From contig OUQQ01000593.1 of the NCBI GenBank assembly GCA_900404475.1, forward strand, positions 1 to 12,557: a stretch of DNA of 12,557 nt. Direction: 5' to 3'. The position numbers and the translations under genes were made by a program. The notes under the pieces were generated by a model. That model ran no database searches and was not told where the DNA came from. It saw only the letters and a list, made by a program, of their open reading frames with translations. Numbering within the stretch: position 1 is the stretch's first letter; the number at the start of each line of letters is the position of its first letter. This DNA is from Spongospora subterranea. Lineage: Eukaryota; Endomyxa; Phytomyxea; Plasmodiophorida; Plasmodiophoridae. Positions 6,782-12,557 of the stretch are shown here, in pieces.

Positions 6782-8527
6782 ATGTACAGGGTCGATGGGA
6801 TTGACCCCACCGCTGTCAAAGGATCCGGCCCGCTCATCGTATTCGCCGGCTGTGTTGACGACCTGACCCGGTTCGACTCCTCACGCCCTCATCGCTCAGG
6901 GATCATTATTGGCTATCATGATGAGGACAGGAAAGGTGACAACATCTCGATTATTGCGACCAACGCCATATCATGTCTTGATCCTATTCACAATATCGAT
7001 AACGTATTCCCTGACCCCATTGGCGTTATTGCACGATATTTTCATGAATCTACCCAGGTCGCCCTAAAACGCATCTCAACCAATTTGCTAATCGATGATT
7101 GTTTATAGGCAGATGTTGATCATGGTCCAGGTTTGATCTGCATCATCGGTTCAGATGGTGTCATCACCTTCTCTCGTGACAATGCGCCGATAGAATATAT
7201 TGTTAAACAAGGCGACCCATTCGCTGATCACCTGATCCTGTATTCGAATATCTGCTGGCCCACAGCCAGTATTGATGTGTATTCATCGTGTTCATGGTGT
7301 CGCGTTATGGATCAGATCATATCCTGTGATCAGTCCACACCCTGTAATACCCTTCTTTCTAAAGAGTCGTCCACCTCGCTCAACAATTCCATCAATTCAT
7401 TCTCTCACCCGTTCGCTCCGTCTTTCGCCAGTCGCGTTATCACCGTTGATTTTCTGATCAATTTTGCTGATTGTGTTGACGATGGGTATGCTCCTGAATT
7501 GACCCGCTGTATCCCCGGTTCATCTCCCTTAGTCAACATCGACGCCCTTATAATTATCAGACGTCATGTTCCTTTCAGCATTGCTGTCGATCAGCTTCGT
7601 CATCAGATCAGCAATTCGTTGTCAAATCGTTCGGGATCCGGTATATCGCGCCAGTTCTACAGTGTCAAGAATCTGCCGGTTCCTATCGCCATATCCTCAG
7701 GTCATCGTCCCCCTTCTTTTATTCCATCGGCTTCTCGATTCAACCCATCAATGTCTCTGGTTCTAAACCCGGTCCACATCAACGGCCAGAGGCTGTATAA
7801 CGTTCATCGTGCCTTGATCCCTGGTCCAGAATCTGATCCCGATATTCGTGTTCATTTGGTATGTGGGCCTTATGCCTATTATCATTATATGCAAGATGGG
7901 ATTAACGATGACGGCTGGGGTCAGGAGTCATTGCTCAATTGATATTGTGATCAGCGCTGATCTCATTCCAGGATGTGCATATAGGTCCCTACAGACTCTA
8001 TGGTCATGGGCCAATCGTCAAGGTCTTACACATGATCCCGTTCCTTCAATACCGATAATACAGCAGATCATCTACGACCAAGATCAGAAGGAGAAATCGT
8101 TTGTGGGATCTCGACAATGGATTGGCGCTATTGAAGTCGTAAGCGTATTTACTCCTGACGAATCCGACTTGAAATTCTAATCCTGGTCCAGAGTCATGTT
8201 CTATCGTCTTTAGGAATTACTTGCCGTATTCTTCCGCTCAGTTCGGGGGCCGAGTTCGGGTCGAAAGGCAGGGAACTGGCACAACATTTCGACAGTCATG
8301 GGTCTCCGATCATGATCGGTGGCGGCGTGCTGGCCTACACACTTCTTGGGGTTCAGATCCATCGCCATACGGGTCAGGTTCGTTATCTGATATTGGATCC
8401 GCATTACAAAGGAGGGGATAATATCGGGGATATCATCAGTAAGGGATGGTGCTCGTGGAGGTCAGGCGACCTATTCGATCAAGGAGCTTTCTATAATCTC
8501 TGTATGCCTCTTAATCCAACAATATAA
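6782..8527 (+). CDS. UFSP2: UFM1-specific protease 2 (UFSP2), four exons
   Basis: Cysteine protease (peptidase family C78) that matures the ubiquitin-like protein UFM1 and removes it from targets such as ER-bound ribosomes. Exons: 6782-7057, 7109-7919, 7972-8138, 8192-8527, giving 529 aa (human protein 469). Introns are 51, 52 and 53 bases, all GT-AG, with GCTAATC, GCTGATC and TCTAATC branch sites. The first intron has a length divisible by three, and its removal eliminates an in-frame TAG at 7106. The catalytic domain is C-terminal and complete: [20 protein letters not shown] with the nucleophile Cys364 and the oxyanion Tyr352 twelve residues before it, [34 protein letters not shown], and LILDPHY with Asp487 and His489, then [11 protein letters not shown] and FYNLCMP at the end. 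The N-terminal 340 residues match the UFSP2-type extension only loosely and are longer than usual, so the exact start (ATG 6782) is less certain than the rest. It ends convergently with PAK1IP1. Confidence 0.95.
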
Positions 8528-8588
8528 TCTAATATATCCCATTCCATTTACATCAAATATAAAAAAATTCCATTAATTTACGCTTTAT
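8528..8588. terminator. Shared AT-rich 3' region between convergent genes
   Basis: Only 61 bases separate the UFSP2 stop (8525-8527) from the PAK1IP1 stop (8589-8591). The stretch is almost pure A/T with AATATA and an A-run on the plus strand. On the minus strand the PAK1IP1 stop overlaps AATAAA (8584-8589). Both transcripts must therefore end within, or run into, each other's 3' end. Polyadenylation sites are inferred. Confidence 0.55.
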
Positions 8589-9849
8589 TTAGTTCTTCTT
8601 CAAAGACGTCTTCTTCATTAATGACTTTCGCCTTTCCCTTAACTTCTTCTTAATTTGAGCTGTTGGTCGTGTGCTGATAATCGGAGCCGTCTGTTTCTTA
8701 GCAGCGGCCGGCGGTTTGGTGTGGTTCCTGGCGAGCTGGGTTGAGGGTTCCGCAGCGACCTTGGCCCTGGATTCTCGTTTGGGTTTCTGGACAGATTTCG
8801 TTGGGTGGTGATCGGGATTGATGGAACAAATCGAGGTGATCCTGAGCTTGGCATCGGCTGTGGCTATTCGAGTTGGGGAAGGGGTTGTACTCAGATCCCA
8901 TATTGATACCTGACCATCAGATGAACCAGACGCAATCAAGACACGATCTGGTGGCGATGGGACCAGAGCCAGACAGCTGACCCTCCTCACGTCCTGAACC
9001 AGCTCGTGGACCAGACGACCACATTCCCCTTCAACGGTCCAGGTCCTGATCACCCCATCATCGCAACCGGTCGCGATCATGTCGACCTTGTGGAAAACGA
9101 TGGACAGAACCCGAGCGGGGTGTGGTAGAACTGATACCAGACCGCCATCGCTATTGAATACTCTCACTTCCTTATCGCAAACCAATGCATAATATGCTCC
9201 ATCTTGAGACCATCTTACTAATGTCGTGTTGGTCTTGGTCTTGATCGTGAACAGGCTCTTATAGGTGGACAGATCCCATAGCGCCATAACCCGATCTTGG
9301 CCGACAGATAGAGCCAGACGCCCTGATGGATGAACTGATAGTCCAGTTATCTTTCCCTTGTGCGCCTTGATCTGTCCATCACATGACCAATCCTTCACCA
9401 GCCAGATACATATCGATCCATCATCGGCCGCGCTCATCATCTTACCACTCCCGAACTCAATATGGCTTATCGAGGCTGATCTCAGAACAGTAGGTTAGGT
9501 CAATGAGTATAGTCGGCACAATGGCGACATTACCTTGTTGGAGCATAAGGGAACCCAACTCTACCATTTTCATCACATCATATACTCTACAATAAACTAT
9601 CAGGTTGTGTATGTTGGTGTGATTGGTAGAAACAGACCTGATAATCTCATCATCTCCGGAGGACGCTAAGATGTTATTATGACTTGCCACACATCGAATC
9701 GGGCCGGTATGCGCTACGGTTGCATATCTCCTGGTCATTTCCGGCGTCGATTCCAATGCGATATCGTCCTCAATAGTGTTTGCGATATCAAACACGAACC
9801 CAGTGATAGCGCGATCATAGCTACCACTGCAAATATGGATGTTATTCAT
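8589..9849 (-). CDS. PAK1IP1: PAK1IP1/MAK11-like WD40 protein, three exons
   Basis: Nucleolar WD40 factor needed for 60S ribosomal subunit assembly (yeast Mak11, human PAK1IP1, 392 aa). Exons on the minus strand: 9849-9638, 9586-9534, 9475-8589, giving 383 aa. Introns of 51 and 58 bases are GT-AG, with CTGAT and CTAAC branch sites. The joins restore an unbroken series of seven WD-like repeats: SGSYDRAITGF at the start (aligned with human GCYEQVLFGF), SSGDDEIIRVYD across intron 1, a strand across intron 2 leading to SAADDGSICIW, then HKGKITGLSVHPSGRLALSVG, which is nearly diagnostic for the family, a degenerate fifth blade, ATGCDDGVIRTW and ASGSSDGQVSIWDL. A basic, Lys/Arg-rich tail (KKKLRERRKSLMKKTSLKKN) is typical of the family and is a likely nucleolar signal. 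ATG 9849 is preferred because it gives the family's very short leader. Confidence 0.93.
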
Positions 9850-9954
9850 TGGATCGGAATTCAAATAACGATAACGATCCGAGATTATTTAGCTGATCAG
9901 GTTTGAGGAGATTTTGCCAGGGGGTGACTGCGCAGATTATCGCCATCTTGCGGA

Positions 9955-10275
9955 CTAATATTGCGCACTGGTCGTCTGTGATGACTGCAACACCACACTC
10001 GCCAAGTCGGAACTGACGAGGAAGTTCCCTGGACGGTGTGTTATCGCCATTGGGTGTGTCTTAAGGATTGCACATAACTAGGAGACCCATTGACTGGGAT
10101 TGTGATGGGATTGGTGAAACACCTTGAAGGCGTATTCCTCGTTGACTGTGATTGGTCGGATTGGCACATCATTCCAAGACATCTGAACCGGAGATTGGTG
10201 GGATCGGATAGCACAAATACTCAACTTACAGAATTGACAATTTCCCCTTCATGTGATAACAAATATCGATTCTGA
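9955..10275 (-). other. Candidate spliced gene fragment upstream of PAK1IP1
   Basis: On the minus strand an open stretch from 10275 ends in EGEIVNS at 10230, directly followed by a consensus donor GTAAGT. Removing 10229-10183 (47 bases, ending GGTTCAG) joins it in phase to MSWNDVPIRPITVNEEYAFK (10182-10123). From there the frame either continues to a stop at 10078 or splices again (10122-10060, GT-AG) into THPMAITHRPGNFLVSSDL and on to a stop at 9955. The consensus donor and preserved phase argue for a real gene. Against it, other frames on both strands are also open here, no start exon is evident, and no family is recognised. PAK1IP1 begins about 100 bases downstream on the same strand. Confidence 0.28.
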
Positions 10276-10768
10276 CTACAATAATGATCTCAACAAAGCA
10301 CAGACACTGGACAATGGACGAAAATTCGTTAATGTCTGGCAACTCAAAATTGTATTTAAGTCTTCGACAAACCCAGGTCCTCGGAATGTTGATCGCGAAA
10401 TCAGTGAACCGGTCTATGGTGAACAGTTATGACGACAGGAGTTGACCATTTCTGGCACACCGTTTTGGTCCTCTCGGTTCAGCTGTTGTTGTCGAAAAGT
10501 CGGCAAGGCGCTGTTTCGAAAACAAAAGCTGAGCGGAGAGGAACGAAACGCTGTCTCAAAGATGGCCAACTCTTGTGGTCATGAGCCCTCCGACAACGCA
10601 GGACGTATTCGGCTTAATCGTGCAGTGAACGATTTCCTCGAAGTTTTTTTATTTCCTATAGTTTTCCAAATCTCATATGCCGGCTCTGGTTTTGAACCTC
10701 AAAATTTGCAGATATTGTTGGTCAAGTCCTGCAAGATCTCGTCCGTCCATCTTCTAGTATCACATTGA
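10276..10768. other. No assignable gene
   Basis: A plus-strand open stretch without ATG (10442-10768) and minus-strand open stretches overlap here, none with recognisable motifs. The minus frames beyond 10769 follow the end of the transposase relic and may include its C-terminal tail. Confidence 0.4.
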
Positions 10769-11410
10769 TCAGTTGGCCCAAACAGTTTGCACCATATCTT
10801 GAGCCCACAAACGGTACGGATTACCAAATAATTGCTAATCTTGTTTGTAGAACGCCGAAACATATTTCACACAGCCGCATGGCGAATTATGTGCTTTTTC
10901 ACCGTGATGATGGGATACACAGCAAATGCAATCCTCATTTTCTTCGCCAAAATCTTCAATGGATGGTTTGAAACCGTATTCTTGCAGTGAGTCCCTAACC
11001 AGCTGCGATCTGTCAACCGCATTGATACCGTTATTTGGTCCTGATTTGCCAATCACTGCTCGCCAGACAAACATTATCCTGTGTTGGAACCGCTTCCATT
11101 ATCATGGACTTCTTGCCGCTTTCACCATTATGTTGACCTTCCCATTCTACTGGGCAATTCATACAAATCCAAGCAAACACCAAAACATTCCAAAAATCGC
11201 AGTCCTTCGGTCGGTATCCGTCTCTGTCGGCAAACGGCGATATTTTTTTTTGGTCGATGTGCGTTCTCGAATCCCAATGTATTCGACATCTGCATCTGCG
11301 GCAACACAACAAGAAATTATCAATGATGATGCCAATGGCGATTAGTTGAGAGGGCCCGGGATCCCAAGAACATCGTACTTTTTGCAAAACATTTGTGAAT
11401 TTCACGGTCT
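10769..11410 (-). pseudogene. ISXO2-like (Merlin/IS1016-type) transposase relic
   Basis: On the minus strand, across several frames, the domains of an ISXO2-like DDE transposase appear in order. A Cys/Arg-rich zinc-ribbon end LLCCRRCRCR (11312-11283) precedes a segment corresponding to the usual R-x-G-[ST]-F-F. Next comes FWNVLVFAWICMNCPVEW, in the place of the helix around L-x-Y-x-W. IGKSGPNNGINAVDRSQLVR (about 11056-10997) matches the hallmark I-G-G-P-G-x-x-V-x-x-D-E-S-x-x-x-x-R; the Asp (11014-11012) is kept but Glu of DES is Arg. GEKAHNSP and VKYVS follow. NPYRLWAQDMVQTVW ends with Gln (10789-10787) where the family has the catalytic Glu before x-x-W. The segment with the second catalytic Asp is missing between 10850 and 10815. 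Stops and frameshifts show it is dead. No terminal inverted repeats were identified. Confidence 0.6.
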
Positions 11411-11622
11411 GAGGCTTCTACGGAAACGCTTTTGATTGTCTTCATGATTTCTAATGAATCACCCTTCAACATACGTTCATGTTAACGATCAAGATTGATA
11501 TTGGGGCGGCGCCCAACCAGCGAAAGTTCATGCGTCCCTGTGAAACTTTTACAATATGGTTCTGGTCATATCGATATCATTGACCGTTCTTGTTGCCGAT
11601 TGTCCAGGAGGTCTGAGAAAGT
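11411..11622. other. No assignable gene
   Basis: The minus strand is open across the left edge (an ATG at about 11446 with a short reading frame into the transposase relic), possibly the N-terminal end of the transposase. The remainder shows no motif, repeat or RNA-like structure that I can support. Confidence 0.35.
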
Positions 11623-12487
11623 CTAGACATAACCTGAACCCGCTTCGTCAGCAGCCTGTCCGTTGAAAACAGGGATCAGTTCCGTTGAATGGACGTATTG
11701 GCGGTGCTGTAATTGACAAAGTCCCAACTGCCCCTCAGAGCCATTTTTAACCCTTGTCCATCCATAAATCGCGTCTTGGTTAGCCCTGGAGTGAACTGCC
11801 TCCACACCCAACAAAAAAACGATCACAGGTCAGAATTAATTGAAAAAAAACGCGAGCACCATTCCGCCACCAGAATCGTCAGGGATTCTGCTGAAGCTTT
11901 TAAACAATCAACAGCAACTCGTGCACGATAACACACATTGTTCCTGATGTCATTGTACTCTCGACGATTCTGCACTCACCACCTGCGTCAATGTGTCGCG
12001 ATGCGATATGATCTCTCTCCAGTCTTCAAGTAAGAGCATCCCTTGGATCGCTGTTAACTCGGATTCGGTGAAGGACTCCCAGGCTGGCGACCCCAGCGGG
12101 TGGTGGATATGTTTAGCAATTCTTGAACCTACTGAGCAATCGGCAATGTCACCGGAACAATATCGTGAAAGGCAAAGTGACTGTCCTTAGATCCGAAAAG
12201 GTCAAACAATCGCATCTGATCGCTGTCGAAACAATGCCGACGAAGACGCGACGAATGTTGACAGGAACTGGAGCAATTGCAACAGTGTTTGCGACTGTTT
12301 GGGTCATAGAAAGCGACGGTTGGAAGAGATTGTTAATCAAGGGTCCACCAGACTGTCTGAATTCGCTTCTTGATCTTTCCGCAAACGTAAGGCGGTCGAC
12401 CCAACAGACCACGCGATCATGTGCACTTCCTCCATCAGTGTGAACCCTCATGGCTTTCGGGTTGTCAATAACAGTAGCGCTCGCCAT
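11623..12487 (-). other. Unresolved coding-like blocks, minus strand
   Basis: Four minus-strand open blocks look protein-like but lie in different frames. They are 12487-12149 (112 codons from ATG, starting MASATVIDNPKAMRVH), 12240-12129 (DQMRLFDLFGSKDSHFAF), 12186-11950 (ESFTESELTAIQGMLLLEDW, then REIISHRDTLTQ before a GTGAGT donor) and 11823-11623 (EAVHSRANQDAIYGWTRV). Candidate splice sites exist: GTAGGT at about 12132 with a GCTAAAC branch-like site, GTGAGT at about 11980, and an intron of about 61 bases at about 11850-11790 with a CTGAC branch site. I could not find one set of joins that keeps phase throughout. It may be a host gene with short introns, or another decayed element. Overlapping plus-strand frames (12123-12443) are also open and cannot be excluded. 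Confidence 0.25.
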
Positions 12488-12557
12488 TAACAATGATGTG
12501 GCTTACATACAACATTGTCGTTGATCAGTCCAACCTGATCCTATATATCCATTTCTG

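Noticed and set aside
6652..6837. Minus-strand 61-codon Pro/Ser-rich frame overlapping the UFSP2 start
   Set aside because: Low-complexity composition, overlap with the first UFSP2 exon and no splice or motif support.
7272..7766. Secondary plus-strand frames in the second UFSP2 exon
   Set aside because: Out of frame with the recognisable UFSP2 protein, with no domain content.
9850..9864. Earlier start for the WD40 gene at a TTG (9864)
   Set aside because: It is not an ATG, and the ATG at 9849 gives the very short leader seen in the family.
10442..10768. Plus-strand 108-codon frame
   Set aside because: It begins at TTG with no ATG near its start, shows no motif, and the opposite strand is equally open.
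10926..11345. Plus-strand 139-codon frame
   Set aside because: It is antisense to the transposase relic, whose ordered motifs are on the minus strand. Its hydrophobic segment is the complement of that coding.
11800..11870. A D-D-S-G-G-G-M string resembling a serine-protease active-site loop
   Set aside because: It depends on an unproven splice, the upstream His and Asp blocks of a chymotrypsin-like fold are absent, and a short Gly-rich string is not enough.
1..12557. CRISPR arrays, tRNA or rRNA genes, operons, bacterial promoters
   Set aside because: No spaced repeats, cloverleaf or rRNA-like stretches were seen, and the introns show the DNA is eukaryotic.

Overview
The window reads as nuclear DNA of a eukaryote, probably a unicellular one. 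Two genes are recognisable only once short GT-AG introns of 51 to 58 bases are removed. Most of those introns carry a CTAAT/CTGAT-like branch site 10 to 30 bases before the acceptor. One gene encodes a UFM1-specific protease, a pathway missing from most higher fungi. The wording of the decayed Ty3/gypsy pol resembles elements I associate with oomycetes and similar protists such as plasmodiophorids. That lineage hint is inference, and I cannot name the species.

Layout. 179-1447 (+) is an intact, intronless gene for a secreted, six-cysteine protein of unknown function. 1450-5880 is a graveyard of retroelement relics, all on the minus strand: an unexplained block at 1624-1918 that may be Ty1/copia-like, a LINE-type reverse transcriptase relic (about 2100-2522), and a 3.3-kb Ty3/gypsy relic (2580-5880) in the order gag, protease, RT, RNase H, integrase, broken by stops, frameshifts and an internal deletion. 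No LTRs were found. A hairpin sits at the gag edge (5867-5916). 5920-6640 holds only short minus-strand open blocks that may be a small spliced gene or more element debris.

6782-8527 (+) is UFSP2 (four exons, 529 aa, catalytic Cys/Asp/His intact). 8589-9849 (-) is PAK1IP1/MAK11 (three exons, 383 aa, WD40 ribosome-biogenesis factor). The two are convergent, with 61 AT-rich bases between their stop codons. They are the two well-supported conserved genes and are not known to act in one pathway. Their adjacency looks like ordinary compact gene packing.

9900-12557 is mostly unassigned. It holds a candidate spliced minus-strand gene (9955-10275), a decayed ISXO2-like (Merlin/IS1016-type) DNA transposase (10769-11410, minus), and several coding-like minus-strand blocks (11623-12487) that I could not join into one model.

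I see no new defence or regulatory system. The most notable content is the intact UFM1 protease, the secreted orphan protein, and a cluster of at least three classes of transposable element relic whose exact inactivating lesions can be read.
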